Shown here: positions 1-6,062 of the stretch, in pieces
How the letters are laid out: each line of letters begins with the position of its first letter
Numbering within the stretch: position 1 is the first letter of the stretch
Assembly (NCBI GenBank): GCA_029263275.1
Contig: JAJCXU010000368.1
Span: 1 to 9,110 of the forward strand
Reading direction: 5' to 3'
Length of the DNA stretch: 9,110 bases
Source: Ilumatobacter sp.
GTDB taxonomy: Bacteria > Actinomycetota > Acidimicrobiia > Acidimicrobiales > Ilumatobacteraceae
Notes under the pieces: model-generated
What the model was told of the DNA's origin: nothing
The model's database searches: none
What the model saw: the letters and a program-made list of their open reading frames with translations, nothing else
Position numbers and translations under genes: made by a program

Positions 1-603
1 GTGACGCCGACGCAATTGCTCGCGGACGCAGGCGCCCTGTCTGATCACTTCTCCGCGGTGCATGCGACAACCGTGACCGTCGACGACGTCGGCCTCCTCG
101 CCACGGCGGGCGCGGCGGTCGTGATGTGCCCGACGACCGAACGCGATCTCGGCGATGGCATCGGCCCCACCAGCCAGTTCGCGCAGTCTGGCATCGCCAT
201 GGCACTCGGTTCCGATTCGCATGCCGTCATCGACCTGTTCGAAGAGACGCGAGCAGTGGAGCTCGATGAACGGCTCAGCAGCCATCGACGCGGTGCCCAT
301 GCAGCGGCTGATCTGCTCGACATGGCGACCGTCAACGGCCAGCGCAGTCTCGGGTGGGACGACGCGGGAGCGATCGCCGCTGGGAACCGGGCCGATCTCG
401 TCACGATCGCCCTCGACTCGGTCCGCACCGCCGGCGCCGGCCCAGGTCGCGCTGTCGAAACGGCCGTGTTCGCTGCCACGACGAGCGACATCACCGACGT
501 GTACGTCGACGGCCGACCGTTGGTCACCGATGGGCGCCACGCGACGATCGACGCTGCGGCCGAACTCGATGCATCGATCAAGGAGCTGATGGACCGTGCC
601 TGA
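1..603 (+). CDS. hutF: Formimidoylglutamate deiminase HutF, C-terminal part (5' end outside the window)
   Basis: This is the last 200 codons of an amidohydrolase-superfamily metalloenzyme that hydrolyses N-formimidoyl-L-glutamate to N-formyl-L-glutamate and ammonia in cytosolic histidine breakdown. Seen in the sequence, counted from the window edge: a VHATTV segment whose His (residue 21) fits a metal or active-site His of the fold, the HutF-type signature [12 protein letters not shown] (43-54), and [13 protein letters not shown] (70-82) carrying the conserved late Asp (residue 72). The end of the barrel and the small beta-sandwich domain (GNRADLV, VDGRPLV) follow. HutF proteins are usually about 450 residues, so roughly half is missing at the left edge. 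The GTG at position 1 is only the first codon seen and is not claimed as a start. The stop lies inside the start of hutI (8-nt overlap), so the two are co-translated in one operon. Guanine deaminase-like relatives are the main alternative, but the CPTTE signature and the hutI neighbour argue strongly for HutF. Confidence 0.93.
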   Translation: MTPTQLLADAGALSDHFSAVHATTVTVDDVGLLATAGAAVVMCPTTERDLGDGIGPTSQFAQSGIAMALGSDSHAVIDLFEETRAVELDERLSSHRRGAHAAADLLDMATVNGQRSLGWDDAGAIAAGNRADLVTIALDSVRTAGAGPGRAVETAVFAATTSDITDVYVDGRPLVTDGRHATIDAAAELDASIKELMDRA

Positions 604-1846
604 CCTGACCAGAAACGCGGGTGTCGGCAATGCTGCTGCGTCCCCGACTCGCTCGCTCGCGATCGACAACATCGGGTCGCTGATCACCAGCGACCCGGAA
701 CTCGGGCGTGGTCCGCTGGGGATCGTGGAGCATGCCTGTGTCGTCATCGTTGACGGCGTCGTGGAACACGTTGGTCCCGCCGGCGCACAGGCTGACGACC
801 GCATCGACGCCGCCGGTGCCTGCGTACTGCCCGGCTTTGTCGACTCCCACACGCACCTGGTGTTCGCGGGCGACCGTGCCGAAGAGTTCACCGCGCGGAT
901 GGCGGGCGAACCGTACGACGGCGGCGGCATCCGCGTCACCACGGAGGCGACGCGCAGTACCTCGACCGCGGCACTCGACCAACTGGTCCGCCAGCGCCTG
1001 GCCGAAGCGCACCGGGCAGGCACGACAACGATCGAGATCAAGTCCGGCTACGGGCTCAACATCACCGACGAGGTGCGCTCGGTCCAGATCGCTCGCGCAC
1101 ACACCACCGAGTCGACGTTCCTCGGCGCCCACCTGCTGCCCGCCGAGTTCGAGGGGCGCGCCGACGACTACATCCACCTCGTCTGCAACGAGATGCTTGC
1201 GGCCACCGCACCGCACTCGAAGTGGGTCGACGCCTTCTGCGAAACGGGTGCCTTCGACGTCGACCAGTCTCGAGCGGTGCTCGATGCCGGTCGGGCCGCA
1301 GGCCTCGGACTCCGGTTGCACGGCAACCAGCTCGGTCACGGGCCCGGCGTGCAGTTGGCCGTCGAGTGCGGGTGCGCGTCCGTCGACCACTGCACCTACC
1401 TCACCGACGACGACATCGCCGCGCTCGCTGGCAGCGACACGGTCGCCACCTTCCTCCCGGCGGCCGACTTCTCGACCCGTCAGCCCTACGCGGATGCCCG
1501 GCGGGTGATTGACGCCGGTGCGACGATTGCGCTCGCATCCAACTGCAACCCCGGATCGAGCTACACCACCTCCATCTCGTTCTGCATCGCCATCGCGGTG
1601 CGTGAGATGGGCCTGACCATCGACGAGGCAGTCCAAGCCGTCACCCTGGGAGGAGCCGCGGCACTGCAACGGACCGACATCGGCCGATTGACCCCGGGCG
1701 CCACGGGACATGCCGTGATTCTCGACGCGCCGAGCCATCACCATCTCGCCTACCGTCCTGGCGTCCCACTCATTCGACAGACCATCGGCCCACTCGCCAC
1801 GGTCGGCTCGCCAACCCACTCGACGCCAGCACGGAGCGGAAGATGA
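596..1846 (+). CDS. hutI: Imidazolonepropionase HutI
   Basis: A 416-residue enzyme that opens the imidazolone ring of 4-imidazolone-5-propanoate to give N-formimidoyl-L-glutamate, the substrate of HutF just upstream. The GTG start at 596 overlaps hutF by 8 nt and is preceded by AAGGAG at 580-585 with a 10-nt spacer, which supports it. Visible features: N-terminal beta-sandwich strands (about 22-80), the HTH metal motif (H85, H87) in [19 protein letters not shown], the substrate-loop motif KSGYG (149-153), AFCETGAFD (213-221), LHGNQLGHG with the third metal His (H242), and H265. The family's late motif, normally (T)DxNPGS with a metal-binding Asp, reads SNCNPGSS here, so Asn316 sits at the Asp position. 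The length is typical of the family. The C-terminal tail after about residue 400 (Ser/Thr/Pro rich) looks unstructured. The identity is secure; only the effect of N316 on activity is open. Confidence 0.96.
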   Translation: MPDLTRNAGVGNAAASPTRSLAIDNIGSLITSDPELGRGPLGIVEHACVVIVDGVVEHVGPAGAQADDRIDAAGACVLPGFVDSHTHLVFAGDRAEEFTARMAGEPYDGGGIRVTTEATRSTSTAALDQLVRQRLAEAHRAGTTTIEIKSGYGLNITDEVRSVQIARAHTTESTFLGAHLLPAEFEGRADDYIHLVCNEMLAATAPHSKWVDAFCETGAFDVDQSRAVLDAGRAAGLGLRLHGNQLGHGPGVQLAVECGCASVDHCTYLTDDDIAALAGSDTVATFLPAADFSTRQPYADARRVIDAGATIALASNCNPGSSYTTSISFCIAIAVREMGLTIDEAVQAVTLGGAAALQRTDIGRLTPGATGHAVILDAPSHHHLAYRPGVPLIRQTIGPLATVGSPTHSTPARSGR

Positions 1847-2619
1847 CCACCGCGCACCTCGACACCGACCGTCACCCGATCGCCAACAGCACCTACATCA
1901 GCGAGTGTCGCGAGCGGCTCGATCGTGACGGCGCGCTCGTGCTCGCAGGGTTTGCTCACGCCCGCACCATTGAGCGGGTCGTTGCCGAGTCCGCTCCCCG
2001 CGAGCCCGACGCGTTCTACGCCGGCACCACCCACAACGTGTATCTCACTCCCGCAGACCCGGCGTTGCCAGATGCACACACGTTCAACCGGCAGCTTGAG
2101 AGCAGCAAAGGTCTCATCGCCGACGACGAGATCCCCGCGGACTCTGCGTTGCGCGAGATCTACGAGGATGTGTCATTCCGGGCGTTCCTGTGCGGCGTGC
2201 TCGGTATCGAGGAGATCCACCCGTACGCCGACGACGTGTCGTCGGTCAACGTGCACTTCGCGGCCGAGGGCATGGAACTCGGTTGGCACTTCGACAACTC
2301 GTCGTTTGCCGTCACGATGTTGTTGCAGGCAGCGGAGCGTGGGGCACATTTTGAGCACGTGCCGGCGGTTCGCGATGCCGATGCGGGGGAGATGGCCTTC
2401 GACCGTGTCGGTGCAATCCTCGACGGCGACGAACCGGTCCACACGCTCGATTTCTCGCCTGGCGATCTCGTGGTGTTCCGTGGCCGCAATGCGCTGCACC
2501 GGGTCACGCCGACCGAAGGGAACACCACCCGTCTGCTCGTCGTATTCGCGTACAACGATCAACCAGGGGTCGCGCTCTCCGAGTCGGCCCTCGCGACCTT
2601 CTACGGCCGCACCGCGTGA
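1843..2619 (+). CDS. 2-oxoglutarate/Fe(II)-dependent oxygenase, BesD/HalD-like, probably a hydroxylase
   Basis: A 258-residue double-stranded beta-helix oxygenase predicted to couple decarboxylation of 2-oxoglutarate to oxidation of a small substrate. Visible residues: [16 protein letters not shown] supplies an HxD iron motif (H149, D151), the distal iron His is H219 (ALHRVTP), and R230 (NTTRLLVVF), 11 residues further on, fits the 2-oxoglutarate carboxylate anchor. The layout resembles proteins I recall as the BesD/HalD-like group, which includes free-amino-acid halogenases. Those halogenases have Gly instead of the iron-binding Asp; this protein keeps Asp, so hydroxylation or another oxidation is expected and not chlorination. 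The start ATG overlaps the hutI stop (ATGA), with GGAG about 6 nt upstream, so it is translationally coupled to histidine degradation genes. The substrate is unknown; histidine, a hut intermediate or a methylated or hydroxylated histidine derivative are guesses from context. A phytanoyl-CoA-dioxygenase-like role cannot be excluded. Confidence 0.82.
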   Translation: MTTAHLDTDRHPIANSTYISECRERLDRDGALVLAGFAHARTIERVVAESAPREPDAFYAGTTHNVYLTPADPALPDAHTFNRQLESSKGLIADDEIPADSALREIYEDVSFRAFLCGVLGIEEIHPYADDVSSVNVHFAAEGMELGWHFDNSSFAVTMLLQAAERGAHFEHVPAVRDADAGEMAFDRVGAILDGDEPVHTLDFSPGDLVVFRGRNALHRVTPTEGNTTRLLVVFAYNDQPGVALSESALATFYGRTA

Positions 2620-2634
2620 CGGCTCAGCAAGAAC

Positions 2635-3504
2635 TCAGCGCGAGGTATGGCGGGCCAACCAGTTGACGATGTCGTTTGTGACCTCGTCACGGTTGGTCTC
2701 GTTGAGGATTTCGTGTCGGGCACCCGGGTACAGCTGCACGGTCAGATCCGTGACTCCAGCGTCGCGGTACCGCTGACCGAGCAGTTCGACCAACTGCCCG
2801 CCGCCCGCCAGGGGGTCGTCGACTCCGGACGCGATCAGGAGCGGCAGGTCACTGCGAATCCCGGCGAGCACCTCAGGGTCAGCGAGGCGTGCGGCCGGAG
2901 CGAACAAGGCGGGGATGAGGTCGTCGGGTGTGTCGAATCCGCACCACGGGTCGGCGACGTACAAGTCGACCTCGGCCTCGTCGCGTGACAGCCACTCGTA
3001 TCCCGTGCGGTGTTCGAAGCCCACGTTGAACGCCTCGAGTCCCGCTGGCCCCTCCGAGTCGGCCAGGCCCGCCGCGAGCACGTCGAGGGCAGTCGATCCG
3101 GAGAGCACGACGCCTGCGTACTGATCGGTGTTGTCGACGATGATCGCCTGCGACGCGAATGACCCCATCGAATGGCCGAGCAGGAACAATGGGAGCTCGT
3201 GCTCGTCGTTGATTGTCGCTCCGTACTGGGCGACGTCGCTGATGAGTCCGTCGAACCCGGCGGCACCGAAGTCGCCGAGCCGGTCGCGACCGGTGCGGCC
3301 ATGACCGCGATGATCTGTGGCAAAGGCGAGGAATCCCGCGGCGTTGAGTGCCATGGCGAAGCGCTCGTAGCGGGCGGCGTGCTCGGCCAGTCCGTGGGCG
3401 ATCTGGACGGCGCCGATCGGCTCACCGCTGACGGCAGTCCAGGCGGTCGTGGCGATTTCCGTTCCATCGGCAGACGACACGAACGAGGACTGATCAGCGG
3501 TCAT
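2635..3504 (-). CDS. Alpha/beta hydrolase, monoacylglycerol lipase/lysophospholipase-like
   Basis: A 289-residue serine hydrolase. The oxyanion-region motif HGLAEHAARY (37-46) and the DHRGHGRTG segment (64-72) are typical of the monoacylglycerol lipase branch (Hydrolase_4 fold). The nucleophile elbow is GHSMG with Ser112, the acid is probably Asp230 (GVDDP) and the base His264 (GARHE). No signal peptide or membrane segment is seen, so it is probably cytosolic. Start choice: the frame stays open another 70 codons upstream, but that stretch is antisense to the 5' part of the divergent transglutaminase-like gene and has no domain character, so the ATG at 3504 is preferred; its Shine-Dalgarno is weak (GAAG). 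It converges on the oxygenase gene with 15 nt between the stops and is divergent from the next gene. The natural ester substrate cannot be told from sequence; monoacylglycerols or lysophospholipids are the family guess. Confidence 0.9.
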   Translation of the reverse strand: MTADQSSFVSSADGTEIATTAWTAVSGEPIGAVQIAHGLAEHAARYERFAMALNAAGFLAFATDHRGHGRTGRDRLGDFGAAGFDGLISDVAQYGATINDEHELPLFLLGHSMGSFASQAIIVDNTDQYAGVVLSGSTALDVLAAGLADSEGPAGLEAFNVGFEHRTGYEWLSRDEAEVDLYVADPWCGFDTPDDLIPALFAPAARLADPEVLAGIRSDLPLLIASGVDDPLAGGGQLVELLGQRYRDAGVTDLTVQLYPGARHEILNETNRDEVTNDIVNWLARHTSR

Positions 3505-3598
3505 GTACCGATCTTCGCGCGCCCGGCGTCCAGCGTCCACGGTCAGAAATTCTTGGTCTGCCGGTCGTCTCGCCGTGCCGGTCTGGAACGATGGGGCG

Positions 3599-4261
3599 AT
3601 GGCCGACAACCCACTCACCGGACCGACCTGGTTCATCGACTCCGACAGCGCTGAGGTTGGCGGATTCGTCGACAAGGCACTCGACGGCGTGTCGACTGAC
3701 GACACCACCGCCACGGCCGTTGCCCTGTTCCTGGCCGTACGCGACGGCTTCCGCTACGACCCCTACGAAGTGAGTCGGAATCGCGGCGACTACCGAGCGA
3801 GCGCGATCGTCGGAACGTCGTCGAACTGGTGTGTACCCAAGGCAGTGCTGCTCACCGCCGCGGCGCGGCGCGCTGGCATCGCTGCTCGGCTCGGGTTCGC
3901 CGACGTGCGCAATCACCTCACAAGCGACAAGCTCGAGGAACGGATGGGAACCGACGTGTTCTACTGGCATGGGTACAGCGAGCTGTTGCTCGGCGAACGC
4001 TGGTTCAAGGTCAGTTCCGCGTTCAACATCGAGCTGTGCGAACGGTTCGGCGTCAAGGTGCTCGATTTCGACGGCACCGGCGATGCGCTGATGCACGCCT
4101 ACGACCAAACAGGTCGTCGGCACATGGAATACGTGTCCGAGCGGGGCAGTTATGACGACCTCCCGCTCGACGAAATGCTCGCCGACTTCGATGTGCTGTA
4201 TCCCCAGTTGGTCGGCTCGCCGAGCGACGACGAACCCGATGAGGCGTTCGCCCCACGCTGA
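3599..4261 (+). CDS. Transglutaminase-like superfamily protein
   Basis: A 220-residue protein with a compact transglutaminase/cysteine-protease fold. The nucleophile motif is SNWCVPKAVLLTAAARRAGI with Cys78 at the start of the core helix, followed by a beta-strand His in FYWHGYSELLLGERWFKV (His124). The third member of a classical Cys-His-Asp triad would lie after the WFKV strand, but the sequence there is SSAFN (139-143), with no Asp; Asn143 or a Ser may substitute. I recall the same kind of replacement in related bacterial proteins, so it may be a subfamily trait. No signal peptide is seen. The start at 3599 is chosen because the frame upstream (32 extra codons) is basic and low in domain character; an overlapping out-of-frame ATG lies at 3591. 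It is divergent from the hydrolase (94-nt gap) and converges with the YCII-type gene (4-nt gap). Protease, amidase or peptide-ligase activity are all possible; the function is unknown. Confidence 0.85.
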   Translation: MADNPLTGPTWFIDSDSAEVGGFVDKALDGVSTDDTTATAVALFLAVRDGFRYDPYEVSRNRGDYRASAIVGTSSNWCVPKAVLLTAAARRAGIAARLGFADVRNHLTSDKLEERMGTDVFYWHGYSELLLGERWFKVSSAFNIELCERFGVKVLDFDGTGDALMHAYDQTGRRHMEYVSERGSYDDLPLDEMLADFDVLYPQLVGSPSDDEPDEAFAPR

Positions 4262-4265
4262 CGAA

Positions 4266-4574
4266 TCACATGTCGATGCACTCCGACACTTCGACGTTGC
4301 CGCCATTGGCGAGCACCGGGCATCCCTTGGACATCTCGACTGCCGCGGCGAGATCGTTGGCAGTGATGATCGAGTAGCCGGTCGAGCCGCCCGCGTCGCT
4401 GACTGAGCCGTCGGCTGCAATCGTCTGGCGGGGGCCAAACGGGTTGCCGCCATCGGTGACGTTCTGGCCGAGTTGGCCGAACCAACCATTCCAGGCGGCC
4501 ATCACTTCGGCAGCACCTTCTTCGGTCTCGGGCATCGGGCCGCCGCCGCTGTAGGTCAGATGATATTTCGCCAT
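4266..4574 (-). CDS. YCII-related (DGPF-type) small protein
   Basis: A 102-residue protein matching the YCII-related fold, a dimeric alpha/beta ferredoxin-like barrel. Visible: MAKYHLTYSGG at the N-terminus, a helix around AAEVMAAWNGWFGQLG (21-36), the loop DGGNPFGP (41-48) that stands where DGPF-type motifs occur, a strand TGYSIITAND (65-74), a second helix and a closing GCPVLANGGNVEVSE strand (84-98). The start at 4574 is well supported: AAGGAG lies at 4581-4586 (read on the - strand) with a 6-nt spacer. The 32 codons further upstream in frame are rejected because they look non-coding. The biochemical role of the family is poorly known; some members sit next to ECF sigma factors, but none is visible here. 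It is divergent from the CoA-transferase across a 210-nt region and converges on the transglutaminase-like gene with a 4-nt gap. Confidence 0.88.
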   Translation of the reverse strand: MAKYHLTYSGGGPMPETEEGAAEVMAAWNGWFGQLGQNVTDGGNPFGPRQTIAADGSVSDAGGSTGYSIITANDLAAAVEMSKGCPVLANGGNVEVSECIDM

Positions 4575-4674
4575 TGGTCTCTCCTTGGTTGCACGTGGTT
4601 GTTCGTGGATTGGTTGACGCCGACGATTGTCGACACCAAGACGACGTACCGGCCGCGCCGGATCGGACATCGGC

Positions 4675-4689
4675 GCGAGAAAATCTCGC
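4675..4689. repeat. Inverted repeat in the divergent intergenic region
   Basis: GCGAGA (4675-4680), AAA, TCTCGC (4684-4689): a perfect 6-bp-arm inverted repeat. It lies about 100 nt upstream of both the YCII-type start and the short reading frame before the CoA-transferase. The position between divergent genes would suit a dimeric regulator, but the arms are short and no clear -35/-10 elements could be assigned on either strand. No other convincing signal was seen in 4575-4784 apart from the ribosome binding sites given with the genes. Confidence 0.3.
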
Positions 4690-4784
4690 AGCGATTTCGG
4701 GTGGCAGGTCTCGAGGCGTGCAGATGTCGTCGATCAGGCCCCGCCGAGTCGAAGCGCGGCGGCGCGTTCTGGGAGGATGCACCG

Positions 4785-4823
4785 ATGAAATCTGCCCTCT
4801 TCGATGCTGTGGTCGCCGCGTGA
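4785..4823 (+). CDS. Candidate 12-codon leader reading frame coupled to the CoA-transferase
   Basis: ATG at 4785 opens a 12-residue frame, MKSALFDAVVAA, that ends in TGA at 4821-4823. It is preceded by GGGAGG at 4771-4776 with an 8-nt spacer, the best Shine-Dalgarno in this neighbourhood on the + strand. Its stop overlaps the GTG start of the CoA-transferase (GTGA, 4820-4823), while that GTG has no Shine-Dalgarno of its own. The simplest reading is a short leader whose translation delivers ribosomes to the downstream start. The peptide itself has no recognisable function. An alternative is a chance frame, or an annotation start that a frameshift has separated from the main gene, although the CoA-transferase N-terminus appears complete without it. 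Confidence 0.45.
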   Translation: MKSALFDAVVAA

Positions 4824-6058
4824 CTCTGCCCCTCGACGACATTCGCGTCATTGAAATCGACAGTTGGATGGCAGCGCCAAGCGCCGCCGCGATCCTGTCT
4901 GATCTCGGTGCTGACGTGATCAAGATCGAACCGCTCGAAGGCGATCCGATGCGTGAGATGACGCGCCCGGCCAAGGTCGACGGGCCGTTCAAGGGCTACG
5001 ACTTCCAGTTCGACGTCGACAACCGGGGTAAGCGGTCGATTGCCGTCGACCTCGGGTCAGACGCAGGTCGCGAGATCGTGCACCGTTTGTGTGCGACGGC
5101 CGACGTCTTCTTGTGCAACCTTCTTCCGCGGCGTCAGGAGAAGTTTGGTCTGGCGCCTGAGCAGCTGTTGGCAACCAACAGCAAGCTCGTTCATGCGACG
5201 TTGACCGGGTACGGCACGAATGGCCCGGAGGCGGAACGTCCCGGTTATGACGTCACCGCATTCTTCGGGCGCTCTGGTCTGTATGACTCGATGCGCGATG
5301 GACCGGAAGGCTCGGTGCCGGGCGCCCGCCCGGCGCAGGGCGATCACACCACGGGTCTCGCCTTGCTCAGCGGCATCCTGGCGGCACTGCGCCTGGCCGA
5401 ACGGACGGGGGAGGGCCAGGTCATCGAAACCTCGTTGTACGAGACGGCGGCGTGGACCCTGGCAACCGACTATGGCGTCACGGTTGCCGACCGTGCGCCG
5501 GTGCGGCGACGCTCACGCCTCCAGCAGATCGTGGCGACAGCGAACCGCTACCCATGTGGTGACGGCAACTGGGTCGTGTTCAACATGCCTCAGGCCAAAT
5601 CGTGGCGGGGCTTCTGCGTTGCACTGGGCCTGGACCACCTGCTCGACGATCCTCGATTGCAGGACACGAAGGGCCGCTTCGACAACATGGCTGAACTGGT
5701 CGAGACCATCGACGCGACGCTTGCGGCGAAACCACGAGACGAGTGGGGCCCGATCTTCGACGAACACGGCCTGATCTGGGGGCCGGTGCTCGGCTTGCAC
5801 GAGGTGCCCGCCGATCCGCAGGCCGTGGCGATCGGGTTGTTCCCGAGCATCGAGCACGACCAGCACGGCACCTATCAAACCGTTCGCGCTCCGATGCGCA
5901 TCCGCAACGTCGACATCGCGCCGCGACGCTCCTCTCCGAAGATGGGGGAACACACCCGATCGGTGCTTTCCGACGCGGGGTTCGATGACGAGTCGATCGA
6001 CCTCCTCGCCGCCGACCGCGTGGTGGCGACCGGTCAGTCTGTGCCAGGCACAGACTGA
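4820..6058 (+). CDS. CaiB/BaiF (class III) CoA-transferase
   Basis: A 412-residue family III CoA-transferase, which moves CoA between carboxylic acids through aspartyl-CoA intermediates. The N-terminus starts in register with the family: LDDIRVIEIDSWMAAPSAA, then the Rossmann-type LSDLGADVIKIEPLEGDPMR (27-45), NRGKRSIAVDL (68-78), LTGYGTNGP (128-136) and PGYDVTAFFGRSGL (141-154). The catalytic Asp is most likely D175 in GDHTTG (174-179), placed like the active Asp of formyl-CoA transferase. The smaller domain follows (SLYETAAWTLA, then GDGNWVVFNMPQAKSWRGF). The start at GTG 4820 is preferred over the longer open frame from 4574, whose first 82 codons are Arg-rich and non-homologous in character. 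It overlaps the stop of the 12-codon frame. The last eight residues, GQSVPGTD, are encoded by a palindrome and seem to be an added tail. The acid substrate cannot be predicted: family members include formyl-/oxalyl-, carnitine- and racemase-type enzymes. Confidence 0.92.
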   Translation: MTLPLDDIRVIEIDSWMAAPSAAAILSDLGADVIKIEPLEGDPMREMTRPAKVDGPFKGYDFQFDVDNRGKRSIAVDLGSDAGREIVHRLCATADVFLCNLLPRRQEKFGLAPEQLLATNSKLVHATLTGYGTNGPEAERPGYDVTAFFGRSGLYDSMRDGPEGSVPGARPAQGDHTTGLALLSGILAALRLAERTGEGQVIETSLYETAAWTLATDYGVTVADRAPVRRRSRLQQIVATANRYPCGDGNWVVFNMPQAKSWRGFCVALGLDHLLDDPRLQDTKGRFDNMAELVETIDATLAAKPRDEWGPIFDEHGLIWGPVLGLHEVPADPQAVAIGLFPSIEHDQHGTYQTVRAPMRIRNVDIAPRRSSPKMGEHTRSVLSDAGFDDESIDLLAADRVVATGQSVPGTD

Positions 6059-6061
6059 CCG
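6031..6061. terminator. Perfect inverted repeat over the CoA-transferase stop, likely bidirectional terminator
   Basis: The left arm CGGTCAGTCTGTGCC (6031-6045) and right arm GGCACAGACTGACCG (6047-6061) are exact reverse complements around a single A. In RNA this gives a very stable hairpin on either strand, allowing a few central bases to form the loop. It lies where the CoA-transferase (+) and aminotransferase (-) converge: the CoA-transferase TGA (6056-6058) is inside the right arm, and the aminotransferase stop begins 2 nt after it. No T-tract follows on either side, so termination or 3'-end protection would not be of the classical U-tract type. It could alternatively be a copy of a dispersed palindromic repeat. 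Confidence 0.65.
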
Positions 6062-6062
6062 C

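Noticed and set aside
578..1819. A long open frame (over 400 codons) on the - strand opposite hutI, and similar long frames opposite other genes.
   Set aside because: These are antisense shadows caused by high GC at third codon positions; they are rich in Arg, Gly and Val and show no recognisable domain, while hutI itself is certain.
3505..3714. A 70-codon upstream extension of the alpha/beta hydrolase frame.
   Set aside because: It runs antisense through the intergenic region into the 5' end of the divergent transglutaminase-like gene, has no domain character, and the ATG at 3504 gives the normal family N-terminus.
4628..4635. The 8-bp palindrome TGTCGACA in the divergent intergenic region.
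   Set aside because: It is too short and too common in GC-rich DNA to support an operator without conservation data.
4574..4819. An 82-codon upstream extension of the CoA-transferase frame.
   Set aside because: It is Arg-rich, unlike the family, and covers the ribosome binding site of the divergent YCII-type gene; the family N-terminus begins at the GTG at 4820.
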